Source: Bacteroidota bacterium (GTDB lineage Bacteria; Bacteroidota; Bacteroidia; Flavobacteriales; Weeksellaceae). Taken from it: 49,394 bases of DNA. The translations under genes and the position numbers were made by a program. Below the pieces are notes generated by a model. That model had not been told where the DNA came from and made no database searches. It worked only from the letters and a program-made list of their open reading frames with translations. The stretch lies in assembly GCA_023458535.1 (NCBI GenBank), contig JAEWYW010000018.1:1-49394 (forward strand), read 5' to 3'. Below, one piece after another: positions 41,651-49,394 of this stretch (positions are counted from its first letter, which is position 1; each line of letters begins with the position of its first letter).

Positions 41651-43921
41651 ATGATTTTTGACCTTGATATGATCAAAAAAGTGTACGATCGTTACCCAGA
41701 AAGAATCGCTGCGGCGAGACAAGTTGTGGGAAAACCATTGACACTTGCTGAGAAAATTCTTTACACACACCTTTGGGAAGGTAATGCGACACAAGCTTAT
41801 GAAAGAGGAAACTCCTATGTAGATTTCGCTCCGGATCGAGTAGCCATGCAGGATGCAACGGCGCAGATGGCGTTATTACAGTTTATGCAAGCCGGAAAAT
41901 CTAAAGTTGCTGTTCCTTCAACGGCTCATGCGGATCACTTGATTCAAGCAAGAGTGGGTGCTGAAGCTGATTTACAGGAAGGCATCAATAAGAACTCTGA
42001 GGTTTTCAACTTCTTAAGTTCAGTTTGTGATAAATACGGAATCGGTTTCTGGAAGCCAGGAGCGGGTATTATTCACCAAGTAGTTTTAGAAAATTATGCA
42101 TTTCCAGGTGGAATGATGATCGGAACCGACTCGCATACGGTAAACGCAGGAGGTTTAGGAATGGTTGCGATCGGAGTTGGTGGTGCTGATGCGGTGGACG
42201 TAATGGCGGGAATGGCTTGGGAATTGAAAATGCCAAAATTAATCGGTGTAAAATTAACTGGTAAAATGAACGGATGGACGTCGGCAAAAGATGTCATCCT
42301 TAAAGTTGCTGGCATTTTGACCGTAAAAGGTGGAACAGGGTGCATCGTAGAATATTTCGGTGAGGGTGCAGAATCGCTTTCTGCAACTGGAAAAGGTACC
42401 ATTTGTAATATGGGTGCTGAAATTGGAGCGACAACTTCAACTTTCGGGTACGATGATTCCATGAGAAGATATTTGGCAGCAACAGGAAGACAGGAAGTGG
42501 TTGATGCAGCGGATAAAATTGCTGAGCACTTGACCGGTGATGCTGAAGTTTACGCCAATCCAGAACAATATTTCGATCAATTAATTGAAATCAACCTTTC
42601 AGAATTAACGCCACACTTAAACGGACCTTTCACTCCAGATTTAGCGACTCCTGTTGCAGAATTCAGAGCGAAAGCGGAAGCAAACGGATGGCCACTGGAA
42701 GTAGAATGGGCATTAATTGGTTCTTGTACCAACTCATCGTATGAAGATTTATCAAGAGCTGCTTCAATTGTTGAAGACGCTGTTGCAAAAGGGGTAAAGC
42801 CAAAAGCAATTTTAGGAATCAATCCAGGATCGGAGCAGGTGAAATTCACAGCTGAAAGAGATGGATTCTTAGATTCATTCAGAAAATTCGAAAATGCAAG
42901 AATCTTCACCAATGCATGTGGACCTTGTATCGGACAATGGGACAGAGAAGGTGCTGAAAAGGCAGAAAAAAACTCCATTATTCACTCTTTCAACAGAAAC
43001 TTTGCGAAAAGAGCCGATGGAAACCCAAATACACACGCTTTCGTAGCTTCTCCAGAAATGGTTGCTGCCGTAGCCATTTCAGGTCGATTGGATTTCAACC
43101 CAATTACCGACACATTGACCAACGAAGCGGGTGAGCAAGTACGTTTGGACGAGCCTAAAGGTTCTGAGCTTCCAGAAAAAGGTTTTGCTGTAGATGACAA
43201 TGGTTACCAAGCACCTTCGGAAGATGGTTCTAATGTACAGGTTGTCGTAAATCCGAATTCTGACAGACTTCAATTGTTGGAAGAATTCCCAGCTTGGGAC
43301 GGATTAAACATTACAGGAGCTTTTGTTTTAATTAAAGCTTTTGGAAAATGTACTACTGACCACATCTCAATGGCTGGACCTTGGTTGAAATACAGAGGTC
43401 ACCTCGATAACATTTCCAACAATATGTTGATTGGCGCAGTGAACGCATATAATATGGAAACCAACAACGTGAAAAACCAATTGACAGGTGCTTACGGTGA
43501 AGTTCCTGCAGTGGCAAGAGCGTACAAAGCAGCACAAGTTCCTTCGATTGTGGTGGGAGATGAAAACTACGGTGAAGGTTCTTCAAGGGAGCATGCAGCC
43601 ATGGAGCCAAGACATTTAGGTGTGAAAGCTGTTTTGGTGAAATCATTTGCGCGTATCCACGAAACCAACCTTAAAAAGCAAGGTATGTTAGGTCTTACAT
43701 TCGCTGATAAGGCTGATTACGACAAAATCCGTGAGGATGACGTAGTAAACTTCTTGGATTTGGATCAATTCGCGCCAGGAAAGCAATTGACACTAGAATT
43801 TGTTCACAATGATGGTACAAAAGACATTGTAATAACAAACCATACTTACAACGAGCAACAAATTGATTGGTTCAAAGCTGGTTCTGCATTGAATTTAATT
43901 AAGAGAATGGAAGCTAATTAA
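41651..43921 (+). CDS. Aconitate hydratase, AcnA/mitochondrial type
   Basis: A 756-residue aconitase similar in length to the mitochondrial enzyme. Cluster Cys are Cys359 (GSCTNSSYEDL), Cys423 and Cys426 (ACGPCIGQW); GTDSHTVNAGGLG and YGEGSSREHAAMEPRHLGVKAVLVKSFARIHETNL are family signatures of the catalytic and swivel domains. With AcnB upstream the cell has two aconitases of different ancestry; in other bacteria one is often stress-stable. It is followed by a palindrome and a terminator. Confidence 0.97.
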   Translation: MIFDLDMIKKVYDRYPERIAAARQVVGKPLTLAEKILYTHLWEGNATQAYERGNSYVDFAPDRVAMQDATAQMALLQFMQAGKSKVAVPSTAHADHLIQARVGAEADLQEGINKNSEVFNFLSSVCDKYGIGFWKPGAGIIHQVVLENYAFPGGMMIGTDSHTVNAGGLGMVAIGVGGADAVDVMAGMAWELKMPKLIGVKLTGKMNGWTSAKDVILKVAGILTVKGGTGCIVEYFGEGAESLSATGKGTICNMGAEIGATTSTFGYDDSMRRYLAATGRQEVVDAADKIAEHLTGDAEVYANPEQYFDQLIEINLSELTPHLNGPFTPDLATPVAEFRAKAEANGWPLEVEWALIGSCTNSSYEDLSRAASIVEDAVAKGVKPKAILGINPGSEQVKFTAERDGFLDSFRKFENARIFTNACGPCIGQWDREGAEKAEKNSIIHSFNRNFAKRADGNPNTHAFVASPEMVAAVAISGRLDFNPITDTLTNEAGEQVRLDEPKGSELPEKGFAVDDNGYQAPSEDGSNVQVVVNPNSDRLQLLEEFPAWDGLNITGAFVLIKAFGKCTTDHISMAGPWLKYRGHLDNISNNMLIGAVNAYNMETNNVKNQLTGAYGEVPAVARAYKAAQVPSIVVGDENYGEGSSREHAAMEPRHLGVKAVLVKSFARIHETNLKKQGMLGLTFADKADYDKIREDDVVNFLDLDQFAPGKQLTLEFVHNDGTKDIVITNHTYNEQQIDWFKAGSALNLIKRMEAN

Positions 43922-43936
43922 GTCATTACTGATATT

Positions 43937-43969
43937 AAACCTAACAGGTTTCTAAAACCTGTTAGGTTT
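43937..43969. repeat. Perfect 15-bp palindromic hairpin
   Basis: AAACCTAACAGGTTT and AAACCTGTTAGGTTT pair perfectly around a CTA loop. It resembles palindromes dispersed in intergenic regions of other Bacteroidetes, from memory, so it may be a mobile or structural repeat rather than just a terminator. A second, ordinary terminator follows 10 bp later. Confidence 0.7.
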
Positions 43970-43978
43970 GCAAATATA

Positions 43979-44010
43979 GAAACCGCTTCTTTTGGGGCGG
44001 TTTTTTTATT
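43979..44010 (+). terminator. Terminator after the second aconitase
   Basis: AACCGC and GCGGTT pair around a 10-nt loop, followed by a T-run. It lies just after the palindrome and before the outer-membrane receptor gene. Confidence 0.75.
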
Positions 44011-44030
44011 GAACAAATATGATATTGTTC
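44011..44030 (+). promoter_or_regulatory. Inverted repeat upstream of the outer-membrane barrel gene
   Basis: GAACAAATAT and ATATTGTTC are complementary with one bulged A around a G, directly after the terminator. It may be an operator for the receptor gene at 44100. Function not shown. Confidence 0.3.
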
Positions 44031-44099
44031 ATGTTTAATTAACTTGAATAATTGTAACAAACGCTCAAAATGCTTGTCTAATTGTGCAGATAAGAATTT

Positions 44100-46301
44100 A
44101 TGAACAAAAAGATTATTTTAGTTGCTGCACTAGCATTGATGAGTCAGGGCATTTTCGCTCAGGAAACCAAAAACACTCCTTCTACAAAGGAAAAACAAAT
44201 TGAAGAGGTAACGCTTACGAAAACCAAAAAGGCTGTTGAACAAAAAGCCGACAGAACCATTTTCGATTTCTCTGAACAACCTAACCTCAACTCAGGCTCT
44301 TCTTTAGAGGGTATTAAAAAGCTACCAGGAATGGTGGTTACCGATATTGCCGGAATGCTTTATCAGGGCAAACCATTGCAAGTGTATATGGATGGAAGAC
44401 CTTTAAACATTTCTACAAATGATCTTACCGCTTTCTTGGAAGGTATGCCCGCATCTGCTATTGAAAGAATAGAAGTTGTAACGCAGCCTGGAGCGGAATT
44501 TCCGGCAACTTCTGGTGGTGCAATCTTAAACATCATCACCTCAAAGTCAGCAAAAAATTATCTTACTGCTACCTATTCTGGCGGTTATCGATTTTCCAAT
44601 TATGATAAATTCAGAAACAGATTTAACAATAGTATTGTTTTAAATTCGAGAAATAAAGTTTTTGGATGGCAATTGAGTGCCGGACAAACCTATGGAGAGT
44701 CTTTCAGCAGTAATAATACCGACATTCTTTCGAACGGATTTTATGATAAATATGCGCGTGGATATTTCGCAAAAGCGGCAACCACTTTTGATTTGGGAGC
44801 AGACCGTCTATTGTTAAATTATGATTTTTATACTTCCAATAACGATTCTTATAATACGGTAAATGGTATTGCAGAATTTAATTATCCTATCAATTCTAAC
44901 AATTCAGAAGTGGTCAACTATTTAAATCTGGGTAAAAATAAAACAGAAAACTACCGTAATGAAGTAACTGCAACTTATCAAAAGAGATTTACAGATAAGA
45001 GTCAGAAATTAGATCTTAAATTTAATTACTCCAACAACAGAAGTAATTTTAATCAAAATTCCAATAACACAGTTTTCTTTAATGCAGCAACCATTTCTGA
45101 GCCATTGAATAATTTTAACACGGCTACTCAAAATGTGTACAATATGAGAGTTGATTACTCTCAAGCTATAAAATTATTAGACGAAGGAAAATTCAGCATT
45201 GGTGGTATGTATGATAAGTTAGATTTCACTACAGATTTTATGGGCTTTAATAATTTGAACTATCAAAGACAAACCACATCCATGTATGGGGAAGTGAATG
45301 CCAAGCTCAAGAAATTCAGTTTTATTGCAGGACTAAGAGCTGAAGATTACGATATATATGGAGATTCTTATGATTTTAATAATTCTGAGTGGGATCATTT
45401 GATACCTTTCAAAAAGTTCCAGCTTTTCCCAAATGCGAGTATCCAGTATGATTTTGCAAAATCTTTGTATTTTAATCTAAATTATAACCGAAAAATTACG
45501 TTGCCGAGTACCGGACAGTTGAACCCTAATAACACCATGCCTAATACTCCCAATAATGAGTTTACAGGTAACCCCAACATTCAACCCACCATTTATGATA
45601 ACTTCGAGGCAAAAATTAGTGCATTCGATTATGCATTTATCAGCTACAACGTAAGCAAAGTGGATAATCAGGTGATGATGTTTGTAGAAAAGAAAAATGA
45701 TTACACGGTTTCGCAAACCAATGTGAATATCGCCTCACTTACTCAGCACAGCTTTAATGTAGGATTACCGGTTCCTTTTATGATTTTCTCAAAACCTTTG
45801 AGTGAAGTGATGAAGTTTAATTTCAATCCAGATAAAATCAATTTCTTGTATTTATATGCAGGTTATCAGTTTCAGGATATTAAGGAAATTGCTAATAAAA
45901 AAGGAATGTGGTTTTTCAATGTAACTGGACAGTTTATTTTGCCATATCAAATTAAGTTTTCACCTACTTTTTCTTATTCAACAAAAGGGAATTACTACTT
46001 TTTCCAGGCTACGCAACCTATTATGAATCGTGTCGATTTGAACTTTAGCAAGAAGTTTAATGCGGACAGGCTTACAGTAAGTGTTTTTGCAAATGATATT
46101 TTTAACAGCAGCAGAATGAATTTCAAAACTGTAAACACCGCATCGCCCATTTATTTAAATAACCGTTGGGACAGCAGAACATTTGGAATTTCTTTGAATT
46201 ATAAAATTCCTACTAAAAATAAATTAGCGAAAGAAGATCCAAACTTATTGAAAAATGACACTCCAAAGGATGATAACGGCGGAATCATGAATCAAAAATA
46301 A
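44100..46301 (+). CDS. Outer-membrane beta-barrel receptor (TonB-receptor-like, OMP_b-brl_3 type)
   Basis: A 733-residue outer-membrane protein. The signal peptide ends near residue 20 (MSQGIFAQ). A TonB-box-like stretch is at QIEEVTLTKTKKAVEQK, the plug domain at LNSGSSLEGIKKLPGMVVTDIAGMLYQGKPLQVYMDGRPL and MPASAIERIEVVTQPGAEFPATSGGAILNIIT, then a long barrel. It lacks the N-terminal carboxypeptidase-regulatory-like domain common in the group. The C-terminus is a hydrophilic, Lys/Asp-rich extension past the last barrel strand. Substrate unknown. Confidence 0.9.
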   Translation: MNKKIILVAALALMSQGIFAQETKNTPSTKEKQIEEVTLTKTKKAVEQKADRTIFDFSEQPNLNSGSSLEGIKKLPGMVVTDIAGMLYQGKPLQVYMDGRPLNISTNDLTAFLEGMPASAIERIEVVTQPGAEFPATSGGAILNIITSKSAKNYLTATYSGGYRFSNYDKFRNRFNNSIVLNSRNKVFGWQLSAGQTYGESFSSNNTDILSNGFYDKYARGYFAKAATTFDLGADRLLLNYDFYTSNNDSYNTVNGIAEFNYPINSNNSEVVNYLNLGKNKTENYRNEVTATYQKRFTDKSQKLDLKFNYSNNRSNFNQNSNNTVFFNAATISEPLNNFNTATQNVYNMRVDYSQAIKLLDEGKFSIGGMYDKLDFTTDFMGFNNLNYQRQTTSMYGEVNAKLKKFSFIAGLRAEDYDIYGDSYDFNNSEWDHLIPFKKFQLFPNASIQYDFAKSLYFNLNYNRKITLPSTGQLNPNNTMPNTPNNEFTGNPNIQPTIYDNFEAKISAFDYAFISYNVSKVDNQVMMFVEKKNDYTVSQTNVNIASLTQHSFNVGLPVPFMIFSKPLSEVMKFNFNPDKINFLYLYAGYQFQDIKEIANKKGMWFFNVTGQFILPYQIKFSPTFSYSTKGNYYFFQATQPIMNRVDLNFSKKFNADRLTVSVFANDIFNSSRMNFKTVNTASPIYLNNRWDSRTFGISLNYKIPTKNKLAKEDPNLLKNDTPKDDNGGIMNQK

Positions 46302-46308
46302 CAAAAAC

Positions 46309-46337
46309 AAAAAGCGGCAAATTGCCGCTTTTTTTTA
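46309..46337. terminator. Bidirectional terminator between the receptor and the T9SS gene
   Basis: AGCGGCA and TGCCGCT pair around a 3-nt loop, flanked by A and T runs, between convergent genes. Confidence 0.88.
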
Positions 46338-46353
46338 AAATTTACTCTGAAAG

Positions 46354-48420
46354 TTATTTCTTTATAATCTTATAAGAAACTTTAGAACCATCTTTTAACT
46401 CTAAATTGAGCAGAAACATTCCAGATTTAAGCTCAGATAAATTAATATTCTCTGATACTTTTTCAATAGTTTTTACAATTCTACCTGAAACATCCATCAC
46501 TCTTACTGATTTCACATTTTCAACATTTGATATATTTACAAAATCAGTAAATGGATTTGGATAAACTTTGAAATTTTCTTTTACGTCAACTTCTGAGGTA
46601 CTTAAACAACCTGCTGCATCTACCGTAGCAGTTACTTGTTGACGGGGAGATTCGCAATAATCTCCAACTTTGAAATTATAGAATAAATAATATCCAGTAG
46701 TTGCGTTACTACCTCCCGTTAACTTAAAGTTTCCAGTCCCATACGGGAAATTCTGACCAACTCCACCAGGAGAACTATAATTTCTATAATAGTCACCAGC
46801 ACCTTCAATTTTAAATCTATAAGTACCAGGACTTAATAAAATACTAATTGGTATGGTTTGAGGAGTTACTCCCCCACTAGCAATATTTGATGTAAATGGA
46901 ATTTCATGTAGAAATGTTGTAGAAGATCCTTGATAAATTCTTATAAAACTTTGATTTCCTGCACTAGCTGGGTATACATCAACACTTTGAACAAATACGG
47001 CTGCATTACTAATTGTTGCTTCCATATAAAAAGTTGTACCCGCCCCAGTTGTTCCACTATTTGATAAAGCGGAAGGATTTATTATTCCAACCGACTCAGA
47101 AAGACCATTTGCAGCAGAAACATAATAGTTGGTTGTTGCTGTTAAAGTAGGAGTTGTATAAGATGAACCTGTTCCAAGAACTGTACCTCCCGTTGCTGTG
47201 TCATACCAATTTATAGTAGCACTAGCATCAGCTGTAGCTGTTAAAGTTGCTGTTCCATTTGTACAAATCGTTTGTCCTGTTACCGTTAAAATATTCGGAG
47301 CTAGACACAATGTTGCAAATGATCCTGTACTTGTCCAATTACTCTTATCCGACGTGGAGCATGCTGTTCTAACCCATACATAATACCTAGTTGCAGATTG
47401 CAAACCTGGTAATAACTGTGAAGTAGCTGATATATTGGTAAAACTAGGTGTCGTAGTGTTTGTAGGCGCCACGTTTGTATTCGAGTAATAGACTTCATAT
47501 CCATTAGCCGGAGGTGTAACAGAAGCAGACCATGATACATTTGCAGAGTTAGACGTAATATTTGAAAAACTCACAGAAGTAGGCGGATAACAAGTTGGAG
47601 GAGTCCAACTATAGATTAATCCTGCTGGAGGCATACCTGTTGTGTTAGTAGATAATGTGCTGTATGCTTGCGTAGAACTGTTAGTGGTTCCAGCCGAAGA
47701 ATTATTAAATGCTGTTCCACTTGCTGAAAGTCTGTTATTAAAATCGGTATTTGTAGCTCCTCTTAAACCTACTTGAGCAGTGCTTGTACTTGAAGTATTC
47801 CCCGCTAAATGAGAGCCACCACCATAAACAAATTGAATTTTATTCGTTGTTTCATGAAGCCTTATTTGAAAAGACATTGCATAAACATCTGTTAATGAAG
47901 TCGAAGAATTAGGCCTAAAATTAGACCATTCCACAACAAATTCCCTATTTGGAGATGTTCCTATAGTTTCTGTTTTAATTGCTCCCGTTAATCCCGAAAT
48001 ATCATAAAAAGAACTTAGATCCCTTCCAAAAGCCGCTATTACACCATCGTATGCTGATGTACTCGAGATGGATGTTGTTGCAGTTGTTGAAGGCACAGTT
48101 GTCCCAAAAGTGGCAAAGCCATTAGTTGAAACATTCATTGAAGTATAACTGATGTTATTAAATTTAAAACTAAAGGGAAAGGTTACACTATGAACTTCAC
48201 TATTTAAATTATTACCTGTAGAATTGGCAGTTGCTGCTTCAACTATAGTTGCCGACGACGACAATGGCGTATAGGTTCCACTCGATTGTGCAAAAGAATA
48301 TAAACTAACTTGTGCATTCGCAAAAACAGAAATACAGAAAATAAATATTGTTACACCTAGTTTTCTTAAAACTTTGTTCTCCTTATTTAAGGAAAACAGA
48401 CATTTGTAATTATTCTTCAT
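46354..48420 (-). CDS. Secreted fibronectin type III/Ig-like protein with type A T9SS sorting domain
   Basis: A 688-residue exported protein. It has a long n-region before the signal-peptide core (VTIFIFCISVFANAQ), an N-terminal beta-sandwich (residues 37-240), a fibronectin type III domain at about 283-370 (PPTCYPPTSVSFSNITSNSANVSWSAS), an Ig-like module (ICTNGTATLTATADASATINWYDTATGG, LTATTNYYVSAANG) and the C-terminal type A sorting domain (FKVYPNPFTDFVNISNVENV to KMSYKIIKK-like end, VSYKIIKK). It would be secreted or bound to the surface. Promoter: TATATTTG at 48440-48447. Confidence 0.9.
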   Translation of the reverse strand: MKNNYKCLFSLNKENKVLRKLGVTIFIFCISVFANAQVSLYSFAQSSGTYTPLSSSATIVEAATANSTGNNLNSEVHSVTFPFSFKFNNISYTSMNVSTNGFATFGTTVPSTTATTSISSTSAYDGVIAAFGRDLSSFYDISGLTGAIKTETIGTSPNREFVVEWSNFRPNSSTSLTDVYAMSFQIRLHETTNKIQFVYGGGSHLAGNTSSTSTAQVGLRGATNTDFNNRLSASGTAFNNSSAGTTNSSTQAYSTLSTNTTGMPPAGLIYSWTPPTCYPPTSVSFSNITSNSANVSWSASVTPPANGYEVYYSNTNVAPTNTTTPSFTNISATSQLLPGLQSATRYYVWVRTACSTSDKSNWTSTGSFATLCLAPNILTVTGQTICTNGTATLTATADASATINWYDTATGGTVLGTGSSYTTPTLTATTNYYVSAANGLSESVGIINPSALSNSGTTGAGTTFYMEATISNAAVFVQSVDVYPASAGNQSFIRIYQGSSTTFLHEIPFTSNIASGGVTPQTIPISILLSPGTYRFKIEGAGDYYRNYSSPGGVGQNFPYGTGNFKLTGGSNATTGYYLFYNFKVGDYCESPRQQVTATVDAAGCLSTSEVDVKENFKVYPNPFTDFVNISNVENVKSVRVMDVSGRIVKTIEKVSENINLSELKSGMFLLNLELKDGSKVSYKIIKK

Positions 48421-48439
48421 ATTATTATACTATTTATAA

Positions 48440-48447
48440 CAAATATA
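48440..48447 (-). promoter_or_regulatory. Candidate -7 promoter element for the T9SS fibronectin gene
   Basis: TATATTTG on the minus strand, a TAnnTTTG match 19 bp before the ATG at 48420. No TTG at the standard -33 distance. Confidence 0.5.
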
Positions 48448-48593
48448 AAAAAAAATCATTAATAACTTATAAATAATGAGCTATTAATGTAAAATATTAA
48501 TTATAAAAATTACTACGCCTGAAAACTTATATAAAATGCTTTTTCAAACCCAATGAATGGAAATTATAACCCACAGAAGGTATTATCAGAATT

Positions 48594-49289
48594 TCATTCT
48601 TCACAAGCCTCCCAAACCGCATCCGACTTTGGAACCGCCGCAATAATTTCCATTTGCTCTTTGCTAACAGGATGAATGAATTCCAGTTTTCTGGCATGAA
48701 GTGAAATGCCACCATCTTTATTTGATCTTGGCGCACCGTACTTTAAATCTCCTTTAATGGGAATTCCTATTTTAGAAAGCTGAGCACGAATCTGATGATG
48801 GCGACCTGTTTCTAAATCAATTTCCAGCAATTGATAGTTTTCTAAACTTTTTATAAGATGATAGGTTAGAATCGCTTCTTTAGCTCCTTCAGTGGCTTTT
48901 GGAAAAACAATTGCCTTATTATTTTTCTCATTTTTTTTAAGGTAATGTACCAATCTCTGAGAACCAGGTATCATTTCTTTAGCCACCAAAGCCCAGTATG
49001 TTTTCTTTACTTCACGGTTTTTTACCATTTGGGTAAGTCGGGTTAAAGCTTTTGATGTTTTAGCGTAAATCACCAAGCCTGATGTTGGCCTATCTATGCG
49101 ATGAACCAAGCCTAAAAAAACATTACCTGGTTTTTCATCACGTTTTTTGATAAACTTTTTTATGAGCTCCAGCAAAGAAGAATCACCAGTCTTATCCCCC
49201 TGAACAAGCTGACCTACTTTTTTATTGATCACCATGATGTGATTGTCTTCAAAAACAATCTGATCTGGAGAAAAATTTTGATCAGACAT
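48594..49289 (-). CDS. RluA-family pseudouridine synthase
   Basis: A 231-residue enzyme that isomerises uridine in rRNA or tRNA. The catalytic Asp66 is in the RluA motif VHRIDRPTSGLVIYAKT, and later LETGRHHQIRAQLSKIG is intact. It starts directly with the catalytic domain and lacks the N-terminal S4 RNA-binding domain of RluC/RluD. The gene upstream (truncated by the window) ends 2 bp before this start, so the two form an operon. RNA target not determinable here. Confidence 0.94.
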   Translation of the reverse strand: MSDQNFSPDQIVFEDNHIMVINKKVGQLVQGDKTGDSSLLELIKKFIKKRDEKPGNVFLGLVHRIDRPTSGLVIYAKTSKALTRLTQMVKNREVKKTYWALVAKEMIPGSQRLVHYLKKNEKNNKAIVFPKATEGAKEAILTYHLIKSLENYQLLEIDLETGRHHQIRAQLSKIGIPIKGDLKYGAPRSNKDGGISLHARKLEFIHPVSKEQMEIIAAVPKSDAVWEACEE

Positions 49290-49291
49290 TT

Positions 49292-49394
49292 TTATCCTGC
49301 ATTTCTATTTCTTCCGAACAACGATATCACTACACCAGAAATCAAACCAATAGTTTTTAACATTGATAGTCCACTATCCTCAGGCAGAATTGTT
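49292..49394 (-). CDS. C-terminal end of a protein truncated by the window edge
   Basis: An open frame of 33 residues plus TAA at 49292-49294 runs off the window edge. It ends with a hydrophobic stretch and a basic tail (GLISGVVISLFGRNRNAG). It lies 2 bp before the RluA-family start, so it is in the same operon. The fragment is too short to name. Confidence 0.5.
   Translation of the reverse strand, partial: TILPEDSGLSMLKTIGLISGVVISLFGRNRNAG

Noticed and set aside
42577..42978. 133-residue minus-strand open frame inside the second aconitase, with others nearby
   Set aside because: Antisense to a well-supported gene; Ser/Pro-rich composition typical of a shadow frame.

Overview
The window is AT-rich and looks like chromosome from a member of the Flavobacteriia, most likely the Chryseobacterium group (Weeksellaceae). 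Evidence: type IX secretion cargo with type A and type B C-terminal signals, many exported proteins and lipoproteins, TonB-dependent receptors, and repeated -7 promoter elements of the Bacteroidetes form TAnnTTTG with no E. coli-like -10/-35 boxes. I see no rRNA, tRNA, CRISPR array, insertion sequence, integrase island or prophage. Composition appears even, so this reads as conserved core chromosome, not a recent island.

Layout. 1-2.9 kb: a beta-carbonic anhydrase, a small exported protein and a SulP anion (probably bicarbonate) transporter. 2.9-8.9 kb, minus strand: peptidyl-tRNA hydrolase, two lipoproteins and the repair helicase Mfd. 9-14.7 kb: a secreted SBBP-type protein, a small KKDGTPDKRYK-repeat protein, a GH3 enzyme, a small lipoprotein and an MFS exporter. 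14.7-19.8 kb: a TPR protein and two tandem paralogous type B T9SS cargo proteins. 19.8-24.5 kb, minus strand: HAD phosphatase, an ECF-like sigma factor with a 44-residue companion, an outer-membrane-like protein, MetK behind a SAM-II riboswitch, and OxyR. 24.6-28.9 kb: catalase divergent from oxyR, then an operon of enoyl-CoA hydratase, dCMP deaminase, XerD and a Nudix enzyme. 28.8-38.3 kb, mostly minus: a haem-binding protein, an Ig-like lipoprotein, a serine hydrolase, a 2-hydroxyacid dehydrogenase, a thioesterase, an HU-CCDC81-like membrane protein, a TPP-riboswitch-controlled TonB receptor and a WG-repeat protein. 38.6-46.3 kb: two aconitases of different classes (AcnB then AcnA type) and an outer-membrane beta-barrel receptor. 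46.3-49.4 kb, minus: a fibronectin/Ig T9SS protein, an RluA-type pseudouridine synthase and the tail of one more gene.

Working units. Carbonic anhydrase plus SulP suggests inorganic carbon uptake and interconversion. OxyR plus KatA is a peroxide response unit; OxyR keeps both sensing cysteines at the E. coli spacing. MetK is probably feedback-controlled by SAM, and the TonB receptor by thiamine pyrophosphate, implying thiamine uptake. The two aconitases cover the citrate-isocitrate step.

The most interesting signals are regulatory: a SAM-II aptamer whose conserved 3' segment contains the start of a short leader ORF overlapping metK; two mutually exclusive hairpins in the acnB leader; an 11-bp inverted repeat that buries the MFS start codon with a promoter in its loop; and a set of genes whose -7 element sits so close to the ATG that the transcripts would be leaderless or nearly so. 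I found no convincing new multi-gene defence or mobile system.
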